Below, piece by piece: positions 34,150 through 42,433 of a DNA stretch of 64,000 bases. The position numbers and the translations under genes were made by a program. The notes beneath the pieces were generated by a model. That model was given only the letters and a program-made list of their open reading frames with translations, did no database searches and had not been told where the DNA came from. Positions within the stretch are counted from its first letter, which is position 1; each line of letters begins with the position of its first letter. Origin of the DNA: Persicitalea jodogahamensis (GTDB lineage Bacteria; Bacteroidota; Bacteroidia; Cytophagales; Spirosomataceae); the NCBI RefSeq assembly GCF_014651615.1, contig NZ_BMXF01000001.1:777731-841730 (forward strand). The letters are read 5' to 3'.

Positions 34150-34430
34150 AAAAAATATTAAGTAAAATCGTTTTATTGCTGGTGCTATTTGTGTTGAGTG
34201 CTGGTCAGTTGTGGGCGCAATGTGCGATGTGCAGGGGCTCTGTTGAGAGTACGATGGGTAATGGGCGTAATAATGTCGGAATTGGCCTCAATACCGGAAT
34301 CATGTACTTATTCATTATGCCTTATTTGATAGTTGCTTTGTTTGCCTATTTCTGGTTTAAAAATAGCAGGAAGGCTCGCGAACAACAGAGAATGGTTGCT
34401 GCCCGCGTCCAGCAGGCGATGGGAAGCTGA
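34146..34430 (+). CDS. Small exported CxxC membrane protein ending the oxidase operon
   Basis: The protein is 94 residues from ATG 34146, overlapping DUF420 by four bases. A signal peptide ends near LWAQ, immediately followed by CAMCRGSVE. One membrane helix (about 54-75) and a basic cytoplasmic tail (RKAREQQRMVAARVQQAM) follow. The periplasmic C-x2-C just after the cleavage site could bind copper or act in thiol exchange during oxidase assembly. This is inferred from position; the family is not recognised. A terminator follows at 34465-34505. Confidence 0.82.
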   Translation: MKKILSKIVLLLVLFVLSAGQLWAQCAMCRGSVESTMGNGRNNVGIGLNTGIMYLFIMPYLIVALFAYFWFKNSRKAREQQRMVAARVQQAMGS

Positions 34431-34464
34431 AGTTCCTATAAGGTGTTATAAACACGATCAATTG

Positions 34465-34505
34465 AAAAAGGGAAACGACTCATAAACAGTCATTTCCCTT
34501 TTTTT
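34465..34505 (+). terminator. Intrinsic terminator of the respiratory operon
   Basis: Arms starting at 34465 and ending at 34505 pair AAAAAGGGAAA with TTTCCCTTTTT plus GACT/AGTC near the loop, with one mismatch, and end in T. It closes the operon that began near 17434. Confidence 0.85.
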
Positions 34506-34578
34506 GTAAAAAAATAATTAATGCCATGCAACCTGCCGGGGGGGAATGTGCATCTTGCCATTGAAACACCCCGAAGGA

Positions 34579-35163
34579 ATGTCACGAATACTACCCCTCT
34601 TTGATAAGGAAGCCCAAATGGTAAAAGCCCTTCGTCAGGGCGACCCCAAGGCGCAGCGTCAGTTGTACGATCGATATGCGTCACGGATGTTAGGCGTATG
34701 TATACGATATGTTGGCGACCATATGACTGCCGAAGATGTACTGGTGGAAGGGTTCATGAAAGTTTTCGATAAAATCGGGCAGTTTAAAAGCGAGGGGAGT
34801 TTTGAAGGCTGGATGCGACGGATTATGGTCAATGAGTCGCTCGGCTACCTCCGGCAACGGAAGCGGATTCAGGAAGTGGATATAATCGACGAGGCCCAGC
34901 AGGTGGTTGATACCAGCCTGGCCGACGAAGCGCTGGAAACCGAAGAGATGTTGCAGATGATCGACACTTTACCCATAGGATACCGGACTGTGTTCAACCT
35001 ATATGCCATCGAGGGGTATACTCATGCCGAAATCGCCGAAAAGCTCGGTATCACGGAGAGTACTTCCAAATCGCAGTTGCACCGGGCCCGGGCATTGTTG
35101 CAACAGCTTGTGACTGATTGGGAGAATGAATTAAAAAAAAAAATAGAATATGAAGAAGCATAA
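34579..35163 (+). CDS. ECF-type RNA polymerase sigma factor
   Basis: The protein is 194 residues from the ATG at 34579, preceded by AAGGA; an ATG at 34546 adds 11 residues. Region 2 covers QRQLYDRYASRMLGVCIRY, AEDVLVEGFMKVFDKI and SFEGWMRRIMVNESLGYLR. Region 4 covers LPIGYRTVFNLYAIEGYTH, EIAEKLGITESTSKSQLHRAR. It resembles the sigma at 718-1290. Its end overlaps the downstream membrane protein by 14 bases. It forms a three-gene module with that protein and an outer-membrane-type protein. Confidence 0.93.
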   Translation: MSRILPLFDKEAQMVKALRQGDPKAQRQLYDRYASRMLGVCIRYVGDHMTAEDVLVEGFMKVFDKIGQFKSEGSFEGWMRRIMVNESLGYLRQRKRIQEVDIIDEAQQVVDTSLADEALETEEMLQMIDTLPIGYRTVFNLYAIEGYTHAEIAEKLGITESTSKSQLHRARALLQQLVTDWENELKKKIEYEEA

Positions 35164-35956
35164 TAATATTGACGAACTCTTTGCCCGCAAACTTTCAGGT
35201 CTGGAAAGAACACCGTCTCCTGACCTGTGGCAACGAATCGAGCAAGGGCAGGAAAAAGAAACCCGTCGCTTAGGTGCCTGGTACTGGTATGCTGCCGCCA
35301 GCGTCACGATACTGCTCATGGCGGGTTATCTGGTCTGGCAAAGCCAAACGGAAACCTTCGAGTCACAGGGGCAATTGGCCAGAACGGAGCAAGTGACCAG
35401 GACAGACACAGATAAGCCAGACTCGCCAGCTTTTCAAACGGCTGATACTGAAAAGTTGGAAATTGAACGGAATGATGTGTCGGTTCTGCCGAATGACAAC
35501 CGTGTGGTTGCGCAGATAGATGTTTCCCCTACGATCATAAATGCGACTGCTCCTAAGCAACCGGAGACTGAAAGAACGCCAATTCTGGAAGATATGAAAA
35601 TTGCTAAAGTTGTAGCAAGAGAAACTAGTCCTGAACAATTGGTTGCTAAAAATGAAGATGTAAAATTATCACAGTCCGTAGAAGTACCTGGCACGGCACT
35701 AACTGATCTTTCACAGAATCGGGTGATCGTAGCGCACGTAGAAACGGAGGATTTAACCACAGAAACTCAGAAGTCATCCAAATTTCTCCGGGTATTGCGT
35801 CAATTAAAAAACGCCAAGCAGGGAGATGAGGTGGAGTGGGATGAAATAGGCATCAATCCAAAAAGAATCCTCGCCCGCGCCGACGAACGCATCCGCAACG
35901 GGGAAGATAAAATTTCCGACAAGTACCAGGAACTGAAAAATAAGACCAAACTTTAA
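35150..35956 (+). CDS. Membrane-anchored putative anti-sigma/regulatory protein
   Basis: The 268-residue protein has an N-terminal cytoplasmic segment (DELFARKLSGLERTPSPDLWQRIE), one membrane helix (about 42-63), and a long, Thr/Glu/Val-rich, probably disordered periplasmic part. It ends in a charged helical stretch (KRILARADERIRNGEDKISDKYQELK). It overlaps the sigma gene by 14 bases. The N-terminal DELF...W pattern matches the protein at 1-737, also after an ECF sigma. An anti-sigma role is likely by position but no known domain was recognised. Confidence 0.8.
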   Translation: MKKHNNIDELFARKLSGLERTPSPDLWQRIEQGQEKETRRLGAWYWYAAASVTILLMAGYLVWQSQTETFESQGQLARTEQVTRTDTDKPDSPAFQTADTEKLEIERNDVSVLPNDNRVVAQIDVSPTIINATAPKQPETERTPILEDMKIAKVVARETSPEQLVAKNEDVKLSQSVEVPGTALTDLSQNRVIVAHVETEDLTTETQKSSKFLRVLRQLKNAKQGDEVEWDEIGINPKRILARADERIRNGEDKISDKYQELKNKTKL

Positions 35957-35967
35957 CTTTACATACC

Positions 35968-37155
35968 ATGAAAAGCACCTTAAAATCCCTCATTTTATGC
36001 GTGGTTGTCGCGCTGAGTTCCGTGGCTGCTTACGCTGCACCGGCTCCAAAAGATTCAATCATCATCACCTTCGGAGACAAAACCCGGATGATTATTTATG
36101 GAGAGGACCGTAAGGAACTCGACAAGCTGATGAAGTACGACCTGAATTCGCTGCTCAAAGACCTGGGAGCACGCCTTGACACAATGACAGGTGAAACCAA
36201 AATCTATTTTGAAGATATTGATGGACGTAAGTACATGAAAGACAGTGCCGACGTTAAAGATAAAAACTACGTCCGAATCGGTCTGCGTGGCATCCGCATC
36301 AAAGACGGCGATACCGAAGTCACAATTACCACCCGAGGTGTTGACATCAAAGACGGTAGCGACCGGGTACGCGTCGGCGGTGATCGCGACGACAGTGACT
36401 ACGATAGTGACCGCCGTAGTGGTGGCATCGATACTACTGCCCGCGGCGGTGAAGGGCGCCGTGACCGAGACTATGAAGAAAACGACGATAACGACGGCGA
36501 TCGGGTCATGCGCATACGTCGGGTGCGGAAATATTCCAGTCCGCGCCGGGGCTTCAACGTAGCTTTGGGGCTGAATGCCTATGCCCAGAACGAGCCGGGT
36601 ACTTTTAATACAGAAGAGTACGATTTGCGTCCTTTTGGATCGCGCTATATTAGCCTGGGTTTGGTAAAAAGTGCAACCCTGGCCAGGGGCAAAAACGCTG
36701 GCCTGCATCTGGATTTTGGTCTCGACGTAGCCTGGAACAACCTGATGTTTGAGGGTAATAACACTATACAAAAGGATCTGTCCTCTATCCGGTTTCCGTT
36801 AATCCTTGACAATGAGAATCGGGAGATAGATGTGCGCAAAACCAAGTTGACGGTGCCTTATGTTAATTTCTCGCTCATGCCAACCGTCAGCTTTCCTGGT
36901 TCATTCATTTCCTACATTAGTGCAGGAGGATATGTGGGGTATCGTTTGGGCGGCTACTCAAAAATCAAATACCCCGATGGCAAAAAAGACAAAGAAAGAA
37001 GCAACTATTATCTCAACGACTTCCGCTATGGTGCGGCCTTCGAATTGGGTATAAAAAACTTCCCGGACTTCTTTGTTCACTATGATATGAACAACCTGTT
37101 TCAGGATAATCGCGGACCAGCGGTAAAAATGATTAATTTTGGAATTCGTTTTTAA
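35968..37155 (+). CDS. Putative outer-membrane beta-barrel protein with Asp/Arg-rich segment
   Basis: The 395-residue protein has a signal peptide (about 1-23, ending AYAAP). Residues 24-130 form a soluble-looking region. An unusual low-complexity stretch at about 138-185 is dense in Asp, Arg and Gly. From about 192 on, alternating hydrophobic/aromatic strands (GFNVALGLNAY, YISLGLVKSATLARG, GLHLDFGLDVAWN, FISYISAGGYVGYRLGG) end in NFGIRF, a barrel-like terminal Phe. It starts 11 bases after the membrane regulator and is probably an output or sensor of the sigma module. Confidence 0.8.
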   Translation: MKSTLKSLILCVVVALSSVAAYAAPAPKDSIIITFGDKTRMIIYGEDRKELDKLMKYDLNSLLKDLGARLDTMTGETKIYFEDIDGRKYMKDSADVKDKNYVRIGLRGIRIKDGDTEVTITTRGVDIKDGSDRVRVGGDRDDSDYDSDRRSGGIDTTARGGEGRRDRDYEENDDNDGDRVMRIRRVRKYSSPRRGFNVALGLNAYAQNEPGTFNTEEYDLRPFGSRYISLGLVKSATLARGKNAGLHLDFGLDVAWNNLMFEGNNTIQKDLSSIRFPLILDNENREIDVRKTKLTVPYVNFSLMPTVSFPGSFISYISAGGYVGYRLGGYSKIKYPDGKKDKERSNYYLNDFRYGAAFELGIKNFPDFFVHYDMNNLFQDNRGPAVKMINFGIRF

Positions 37156-37173
37156 GTTGGTAAAACCGCCTTT

Positions 37174-37207
37174 AACGGCAGCTACGGAGGGATTTGGAGC
37201 TGCCGTT
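37174..37207 (+). terminator. Intrinsic terminator of the sigma/barrel operon
   Basis: A 10-bp stem AACGGCAGCT/AGCTGCCGTT (37174-37183 with 37198-37207) is followed by GAATTTTTATT. Confidence 0.82.
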
Positions 37208-37238
37208 GAATTTTTATTCGAAAAATTTTGCAAAGAAT

Positions 37239-37269
37239 TTTGGCAATAACTGAAAAGGCTATAATTTTG
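37239..37269 (+). promoter_or_regulatory. Promoter of tRNA-Tyr/tRNA-Gly
   Basis: TTTG at 37239-37242, a 19-base spacer and TAATTTTG at 37262-37269 match the Bacteroidota consensus. It lies 50 bases before tRNA-Tyr. Confidence 0.75.
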
Positions 37270-37318
37270 CGACTCCAAAGTGAATCGTGGAGGGGCAAAA
37301 TGCTTTGAAATAGTTCGA

Positions 37319-37404
37319 GGGGGTGTACCAGAGTGGCCAAATGGGGCAGACTGTAAATCTGCTGGCGTACGCCTACGGTGGTTCGAATCCATCCGCCCCC
37401 ACCA
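37319..37404 (+). tRNA. tRNA-Tyr (GTA)
   Basis: Acceptor arms GGGGGTG and CGCCCCC pair with one G-T wobble. The anticodon loop CTGTAAA gives GTA. A long variable arm is present, as in bacterial tRNA-Tyr. The 3' ACCA is encoded at 37401-37404. Confidence 0.96.
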
Positions 37405-37411
37405 AATGTTT

Positions 37412-37484
37412 GCGGGAGTAGCTCAGCTGGTAGAGCGATAGCCTTCCAAGCTATAGGTCGCGAGTTCGAACCTCGTCTCCCGCT
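37412..37484 (+). tRNA. tRNA-Gly (TCC)
   Basis: Acceptor arms GCGGGAG (37412-37418) and CTCCCGC (37477-37483) pair fully. The anticodon loop CTTCCAA gives TCC, and the T arm has GAGTTCGAACCTC. It starts eight bases after tRNA-Tyr, so the two share a transcript. CCA is not encoded. Confidence 0.96.
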
Positions 37485-37498
37485 CATTGTAGCAGCCC

Positions 37499-37554
37499 AA
37501 CGAAGCGATCACCGAAAATTATTCTGTTGGAATTATTTCGATGATCGCTTCGTT
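37499..37554 (+). terminator. Intrinsic terminator of the tRNA-Tyr/Gly unit
   Basis: A perfect 13-bp stem (37499-37511 with 37542-37554) with further CGAAA/TTTCG pairing inside is followed by ATTTTA. Confidence 0.82.
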
Positions 37555-37676
37555 ATTTTAAATTCACACCATTGTATCTTAGGAAGTATCGAACTTCCTT
37601 GATAAAGAGATGATTAGGTAGTTTAGCCGGTGCGGCTCAGATTTCCGCAGTGGTCAACAAAATAAGAAACCAAGAC

Positions 37677-37748
<72 letters not shown>

Positions 37749-37766
37749 CACGATAAATTGTCCTTT

Positions 37767-37823
37767 CTTGGTGAGGAAGCGAGAAAGAAGTATGCAGGGC
37801 ATACGGCGGCCCGGCTCACCAAG
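37767..37823 (+). terminator. Composite hairpin between tRNA-Thr and tuf
   Basis: A 9-bp outer stem CTTGGTGAG/CTCACCAAG (37767-37775 with 37815-37823) contains an inner GTATGC/GCATAC hairpin (37790-37804) and is followed by TTTTAT. It may terminate the tRNA transcript or act as an attenuator in the tuf leader. Confidence 0.6.
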
Positions 37824-37894
37824 TTTTATGCCGTACCATACCATCCTCGTTAAAAACACGTATTAACACTTAATTAAGTATAACCTAAGAAAAC

Positions 37895-39082
37895 ATGGCA
37901 AAAGATAAGTTTGACCGCTCGAAACCGCACGTAAACATCGGTACAATCGGACACGTTGACCACGGCAAAACTACGTTGACCGCGGCCATCACCACCGTAC
38001 TGGCGGGTAAGGGTCTATCCTCGATTCGTGACTTTTCATCAATCGACAACGCGCCCGAAGAAAAAGAGCGTGGTATTACAATCAATACTTCACACGTAGA
38101 ATATCAGACTGCCAATCGTCACTACGCGCACGTTGACTGCCCAGGTCACGCCGACTACGTGAAGAACATGGTGACAGGTGCTGCCCAGATGGATGGTGCC
38201 ATTATCGTAGTAGCTTCTACGGACGGTCCTATGCCCCAAACCCGCGAGCACATCCTGCTGGCTCGCCAGGTAGGAGTGCCCCAATTGGTGGTGTTCATGA
38301 ACAAAGTGGACATGGTGGATGACCCCGAGCTGCTGGAACTTGTTGAAATGGAAATCCGTGAGCTTTTGAGCTTCTACGATTACGATGGCGATAATATTCC
38401 TGTTATCCAGGGCTCAGCCCTCGGCGCTTTGAACGGCGAAGAGAAATGGGTGAAGACGGTGGAAGATCTGATGGATGCTGTTGACAGCTATATCCCCATC
38501 CCTCCCCGCATGACAGACCTGCCTTTCCTGATGCCTGTCGAGGACGTATTCTCGATCACGGGTCGTGGCACGGTTGCTACCGGTCGGATTGAGCGTGGTG
38601 TTATTAACTCGGGTGATCCTGTGGATATCCTGGGTATGGGCGCCGAGAACCTGAAATCTACGATCACGGGTGTGGAAATGTTCCGCAAGATCCTTGACCG
38701 TGGCGAAGCGGGCGATAACGTCGGTTTGCTGCTGCGCGGTATTGACAAGGAAGATATCCGTCGTGGAATGGTAATATGTAAGCCAGGTTCAGTGAAGCCA
38801 CATGCTCACTTCAAGGCTGAGGTTTACGTACTGTCGAAAGAAGAAGGTGGCCGTCACACGCCGTTCTTTAACAAGTACCGTCCACAGTTCTATTTCCGTA
38901 CCACGGACGTAACGGGTGAGATTACTCTGCCTGCTGGCGTGGAAATGGTAATGCCTGGCGATAACATCACGATCGAGGTAACTTTGATCAACAAAATCGC
39001 AATGGAGAAAGGCCTTCGTTTTGCTATCCGTGAGGGTGGTCGTACGGTAGGTGCCGGTCAGGTTACTGAAATTCTTGACTAA
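37895..39082 (+). CDS. tuf: Translation elongation factor Tu
   Basis: The 395-residue GTPase brings aminoacyl-tRNA to the ribosome. The G motifs are GHVDHGKT (19-26), [19 protein letters not shown] and NKVDMVD; domains 2 and 3 follow ([27 protein letters not shown]). The length is standard. It lies downstream of tRNA-Thr and upstream of tRNA-Trp-secE-nusG, the classic bacterial order. Its own terminator at 39102-39138 separates it from the next unit. Confidence 0.99.
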   Translation: MAKDKFDRSKPHVNIGTIGHVDHGKTTLTAAITTVLAGKGLSSIRDFSSIDNAPEEKERGITINTSHVEYQTANRHYAHVDCPGHADYVKNMVTGAAQMDGAIIVVASTDGPMPQTREHILLARQVGVPQLVVFMNKVDMVDDPELLELVEMEIRELLSFYDYDGDNIPVIQGSALGALNGEEKWVKTVEDLMDAVDSYIPIPPRMTDLPFLMPVEDVFSITGRGTVATGRIERGVINSGDPVDILGMGAENLKSTITGVEMFRKILDRGEAGDNVGLLLRGIDKEDIRRGMVICKPGSVKPHAHFKAEVYVLSKEEGGRHTPFFNKYRPQFYFRTTDVTGEITLPAGVEMVMPGDNITIEVTLINKIAMEKGLRFAIREGGRTVGAGQVTEILD

Positions 39083-39101
39083 TATCTAGCAAACAATTGA
39101 G

Positions 39102-39138
39102 AACAAGTGCATTTCCTTGCGAGATGCACTTGTTTTTT
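39102..39138 (+). terminator. Intrinsic terminator of tuf
   Basis: An 11-bp stem AACAAGTGCAT/ATGCACTTGTT (39102-39112 with 39124-39134) is followed by a T run. Its right arm also contains the TTG of the next promoter. Confidence 0.88.
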
Positions 39139-39158
39139 ATAAAAAAAGGCTATCTTTG
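39130..39158 (+). promoter_or_regulatory. Promoter of the tRNA-Trp/secE/nusG unit
   Basis: TTG at 39130-39132, an 18-base spacer and TATCTTTG at 39151-39158 match the Bacteroidota consensus. The -33 box is embedded in the descending arm of the tuf terminator. Confidence 0.75.
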
Positions 39159-39196
39159 CAGCCCCAAACCCCTAGAAATTAGGGAAGGGATCAAAT

Positions 39197-39267
39197 ACGG
39201 GTGTAGTTCAAGGGTAGAATAGCGGTCTCCAAAACCGTTGATGGGAGTTCGAATCTCTCCACCCGTG
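39197..39267 (+). tRNA. tRNA-Trp (CCA)
   Basis: Acceptor arms ACGGGTG (39197-39203) and CACCCGT (39260-39266) pair fully. The anticodon loop CTCCAAA gives CCA, and the discriminator is G. It lies 22 bases before secE, the common bacterial arrangement. Confidence 0.95.
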
Positions 39268-39289
39268 CTACGCGTTTTCTAACAACAAA

Positions 39290-39481
39290 ATGGATAAACT
39301 CACCGCATTCTTTAAAGCTTCCTGGGTTGAAATCACCCAGCACGTGACTTGGCCTCCTTTTAGCGAGTTGCAGTCCAACACAACGCTCGTACTGGTGGGA
39401 TCACTCATTTTCGCCTTCGTGGTGGGGGCGATGGATTTTGTTTTCGACAACGCGCTCAATCTATTTTATCAGACTTTCTAA
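39290..39481 (+). CDS. secE: Preprotein translocase subunit SecE
   Basis: The 63-residue short form of SecE has an amphipathic N-terminal helix (KASWVEITQHVTWPPFSELQS) with the conserved Trp-Pro turn, then one membrane helix (about 30-52). It clamps SecY in the protein-export channel. Most non-proteobacterial SecE proteins have this single-helix form. It is placed between tRNA-Trp and nusG, as in most bacteria. Confidence 0.96.
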   Translation: MDKLTAFFKASWVEITQHVTWPPFSELQSNTTLVLVGSLIFAFVVGAMDFVFDNALNLFYQTF

Positions 39482-39520
39482 GACGCTTCACTGCAGGCGG
39501 CTTGAATAATCCAGAACGGC

Positions 39521-40078
39521 ATGAGTAGCGTGAATTGGTTCGTATTACGGGCAATATCGGGACAAGAGAAAAAGATCAAGACATACATTGAGAATGAACT
39601 CTCCCGACAAAACCTGACCGAATACGTACCGGAGATACTGATCCCGACGGAGAAGATCTATGAAATGCGGAATGGCAAGAAAAGGGTTCGCGAAAAGAAC
39701 TTTTTTCCCGGCTACATCATCATTTCTGCTGATCTGTCCAAAGGAGAAGTACAGCACATTATTACCAGTATGCCCGGCGTGATCGGTTTTCTGGGTAGCG
39801 CGGACGGAAAGAACGCCAAAGTACCCGTACCACTGCGCCAGTCGGAAATTAATCGCATCTTGGGCCGTGTGGAAGAGGGTGCGCAGGAGGAAGAGGCTCC
39901 GTCGATGTCATTCCTTCAAGGAGAAAGTGTGAAAGTAGTCGATGGTCCGTTCAGTGGTTTCATTGGCACCGTTGAGGAAGTCTTCGACGAAAAAAAGAAA
40001 TTAAATGTAGTGGTAAAAATATTCGGGCGGAGTACTCCCGTTGAACTCAGTTACGCACAAGTAGAAAAGGAAAGCTGA
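39521..40078 (+). CDS. nusG: Transcription termination/antitermination factor NusG
   Basis: The 185-residue protein has an NGN domain (NWFVLRAISGQEKKIKTYIE, FFPGYIIISAD, IITSMPGVIGFLG) and a C-terminal KOW domain (GESVKVVDGPFSGFIGTVEEV). NusG binds the RNA polymerase clamp and couples to ribosomes or Rho. It follows secE by 39 bases and precedes rplK, with which it is probably co-transcribed. Confidence 0.97.
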   Translation: MSSVNWFVLRAISGQEKKIKTYIENELSRQNLTEYVPEILIPTEKIYEMRNGKKRVREKNFFPGYIIISADLSKGEVQHIITSMPGVIGFLGSADGKNAKVPVPLRQSEINRILGRVEEGAQEEEAPSMSFLQGESVKVVDGPFSGFIGTVEEVFDEKKKLNVVVKIFGRSTPVELSYAQVEKES

Positions 40079-40159
40079 TACATTTTTCGGGCAGGACTGC
40101 TTCCTCTGCAATTACACCGTAGAAAGTATCGGGTGACCATCCAATTAATCTAAAAACAA

Positions 40160-40612
40160 ATGGCAAAAGAAATAGGCGGATACGTAAAGCTTCAGGTGAA
40201 GGGTGGCCAGGCCAATCCCGCACCTCCTATTGGACCTGCGTTAGGTTCCAAAGGATTGAATATCATGGAGTTTTGCAAGCAGTTCAATGGCCGTACCCAA
40301 GATAAAATGGGTATGGTGTTGCCGGTAGTCATTACGTTCTATAAGGACAAGTCGTTCGACTTCGTCATTAAGACGCCCCCCGCCGCCATCTTACTCATGG
40401 AAGCCGCCAAAATAAAAAAGGCCTCCGACCAACCCAACCGCGTTAAGGTAGGCTCGGTTACTTGGGAGCAGGTTCGTCAGATCGCTGAAACCAAGATGCC
40501 CGACCTGAATTGTTTCACGGTTGAGTCAGGAATGAAGCAGATTGCGGGTACGGCTCGTAGCATGGGCGTGACTATTAAGGGTAAAGCCCCGTGGGCAACT
40601 GAGAAAAAATAA
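40160..40612 (+). CDS. rplK: 50S ribosomal protein L11
   Basis: The 150-residue protein has the L11 signature: [27 protein letters not shown] split across the N-terminal domain, [19 protein letters not shown] at the hinge, and [19 protein letters not shown] with [14 protein letters not shown] in the RNA-binding C-terminal domain. It forms the GTPase-associated stalk base with 23S rRNA. First of the rplKAJL series. Confidence 0.98.
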   Translation: MAKEIGGYVKLQVKGGQANPAPPIGPALGSKGLNIMEFCKQFNGRTQDKMGMVLPVVITFYKDKSFDFVIKTPPAAILLMEAAKIKKASDQPNRVKVGSVTWEQVRQIAETKMPDLNCFTVESGMKQIAGTARSMGVTIKGKAPWATEKK

Positions 40613-40643
40613 GCGTCGGTCTGACGCCTAAGCAAACAGCAAC

Positions 40644-41342
40644 ATGGGAAAATTAACAAAAAAACAGAAGGAAGCCCAGTCGAAAATCGACCCGGAACAG
40701 GCTTACTCATTCATGACGGCAGCGGAGGTCCTTAAGGAAATCAGTTACGTCAAGTTTGATGCGTCGGTAGACATCGATGTTCGTCTGGGAGTAGATCCCC
40801 GTAAGGCCGACCAGATGGTGCGTGGCGTCGTTACCCTGCCACACGGCACAGGTAAGGAAGTGCGCGTACTCGTATTGTGTACGCCTGAGAAGGAAGAAGA
40901 AGCCAAAGAGGCGGGCGCTGACTTTGTGGGTCTCGACGAGTACATCACGAAAATCGAAGGTGGCTGGACTGACATAGACGTCATCATCACGATGCCTAAC
41001 GTCATGGCCAAAGTAGGCCGTCTGGGTAAAGTGCTTGGTCCCCGTGGACTAATGCCTAACCCTAAGTCGGGTACCGTTACGATGGACGTAGGTAAGGCGG
41101 TACAGGAGGTGAAAGCTGGTAAGATCGACTTCCGGGTTGACAAAACCGGAATCATTCACGCCAGTATCGGCAAGGTGTCTTTCGACGCCGAGAAACTTGC
41201 CCAGAACGCCCAGGAAATGATGAGCACTCTGGTACGGATGAAGCCGTCTTCGGCCAAAGGTACCTACGTAAAAAGCGTTTACTTGTCGAGTACGATGAGT
41301 CCGAGCGTTTCTATTGATAAAAGCACGATCTCAGGTTTATAA
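40644..41342 (+). CDS. rplA: 50S ribosomal protein L1
   Basis: The 232-residue protein has the L1 two-domain fold, with [59 protein letters not shown] and [16 protein letters not shown]. It forms the mobile L1 stalk and in many bacteria represses translation of the L11-L1 mRNA. It ends two bases before rplJ begins, so no separate L10 leader exists here. Confidence 0.98.
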   Translation: MGKLTKKQKEAQSKIDPEQAYSFMTAAEVLKEISYVKFDASVDIDVRLGVDPRKADQMVRGVVTLPHGTGKEVRVLVLCTPEKEEEAKEAGADFVGLDEYITKIEGGWTDIDVIITMPNVMAKVGRLGKVLGPRGLMPNPKSGTVTMDVGKAVQEVKAGKIDFRVDKTGIIHASIGKVSFDAEKLAQNAQEMMSTLVRMKPSSAKGTYVKSVYLSSTMSPSVSIDKSTISGL

Positions 41343-41344
41343 TT

Positions 41345-41887
41345 ATGACGAGAGAACAAAAAACAGAACTAGTAGCGGAACTGAAGCAAAAGTTCGAGAC
41401 CACTCCCTATTTCTACATCGTGAGTGCTTCTGGCATGAACTCGGCGGAAACGAGTAACCTCCGCCGCATGTGCTATGAGCGCGGCGTAGAGTACCGGGTA
41501 ATCAAGAACACGTTGATTAAGAAAGCACTGGAAGACCAAGAGGTCGATTATGCTCCTTTTAACGACAATGTACTGAAGGGCTTCTCGGGCGTGATGTTTC
41601 ACCCCGAGTCAGGTAAAGTTCCTGCGCAGCTTATTAAGGACTATCGTAAGAAGTCAGGCAAGGATAAGCTCCAATTTAAGGGAGCGTCCGTTGATGCGTC
41701 CCTGTTCATTGGGGCCGACCAAATTGACCGCCTGATCGCTCTGAAATCCAAGCAGGAAATGTTGGGAGAAGTGATTGCCATTCTGCAATCGCCCGCCAAG
41801 AACGTGCTGGGTGCCCTGCAGAGCGGTGGCCACAAGCTGGCTGGCATTCTCAAAACTTTATCCGAAAAGGAAGAGCAAGCAGCATAA
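41345..41887 (+). CDS. rplJ: 50S ribosomal protein L10
   Basis: The 180-residue protein forms the stalk base that holds L7/L12 dimers. Features: YFYIVSASGMNSAETSNLRRMCYERGVEYRVIKNTLIKKAL and a C-terminal helical tail with VLGALQSGGHKLAGILKTLSEKE that docks L12. The start lies two bases after the rplA stop, suggesting coupling. Confidence 0.98.
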   Translation: MTREQKTELVAELKQKFETTPYFYIVSASGMNSAETSNLRRMCYERGVEYRVIKNTLIKKALEDQEVDYAPFNDNVLKGFSGVMFHPESGKVPAQLIKDYRKKSGKDKLQFKGASVDASLFIGADQIDRLIALKSKQEMLGEVIAILQSPAKNVLGALQSGGHKLAGILKTLSEKEEQAA

Positions 41888-41990
41888 CAACCCATTGATG
41901 ACCCGAGCGGAGTTGGCGAACCACCGGGATCTTTTACACGCCGCATTTTTAACAATCATTTTTGTAATCACTTAATCAAAAACAAATAAA

Positions 41991-42374
41991 ATGGCAGATT
42001 TGAAAGCCTTCGCAGAGCAACTTGTTGGCCTTACGGTTAAAGAAGTGAACGAACTCGCTACGATTCTGAAGGACGAGTATGGCATTGAGCCCGCCGCTGC
42101 TGGCGCGGTTATGATGGCCGGTGGTGGTGCAGGTGGCGACGACGCCCCCGCAGCTGCTGAGCAATCGTCTTTTGACGTTATCCTTAAGGCAGCCGGAGCC
42201 AGCAAACTGGCGGTTGTGAAACTGGTGAAAGACCTGACTGGTCTGGGTCTGAAAGAAGCCAAAGAATTGGTGGACGGTGCTCCCAAGGCTGTTAAAGAAG
42301 GTGTAGCCAAAGACGAGGCAGAAGCCCTCAAAAAGCAGCTCGAAGAAGCTGGTGCCGAAGTAGAGGTGAAGTAA
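41991..42374 (+). CDS. rplL: 50S ribosomal protein L7/L12
   Basis: The 127-residue protein has an N-terminal dimerisation domain ([24 protein letters not shown]), an Ala/Gly-rich hinge (about 35-50) and the factor-binding C-terminal domain ([44 protein letters not shown]). Several copies bind L10 and recruit translation factors. The gene is followed by a terminator-like hairpin and a long leader before rpoB. Confidence 0.98.
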   Translation: MADLKAFAEQLVGLTVKEVNELATILKDEYGIEPAAAGAVMMAGGGAGGDDAPAAAEQSSFDVILKAAGASKLAVVKLVKDLTGLGLKEAKELVDGAPKAVKEGVAKDEAEALKKQLEEAGAEVEVK

Positions 42375-42410
42375 TTCATCGATTCAGCACCCATATCTTA
42401 ACAGGATCAG

Positions 42411-42433
42411 GCCTGACATACGTCAGGTCTTTT
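42411..42433 (+). terminator. Terminator or attenuator between rplL and rpoB
   Basis: CCTGAC/GTCAGG with a four-base loop (42412-42427) is followed by TCTTTT. It may partly end the ribosomal-protein transcript so that rpoBC is made at a lower level. Confidence 0.65.

Noticed and set aside
36055-36771. A 238-codon antisense frame in the barrel protein gene at 35968-37155
   Set aside because: Its Val/Thr-rich sequence mirrors the Asp/Arg-rich coding strand; no start context or motif supports it.
37378-37602. Open frame across tRNA-Tyr, tRNA-Gly and their terminator
   Set aside because: It lies over two tRNAs and a hairpin; the protein is not recognisable.
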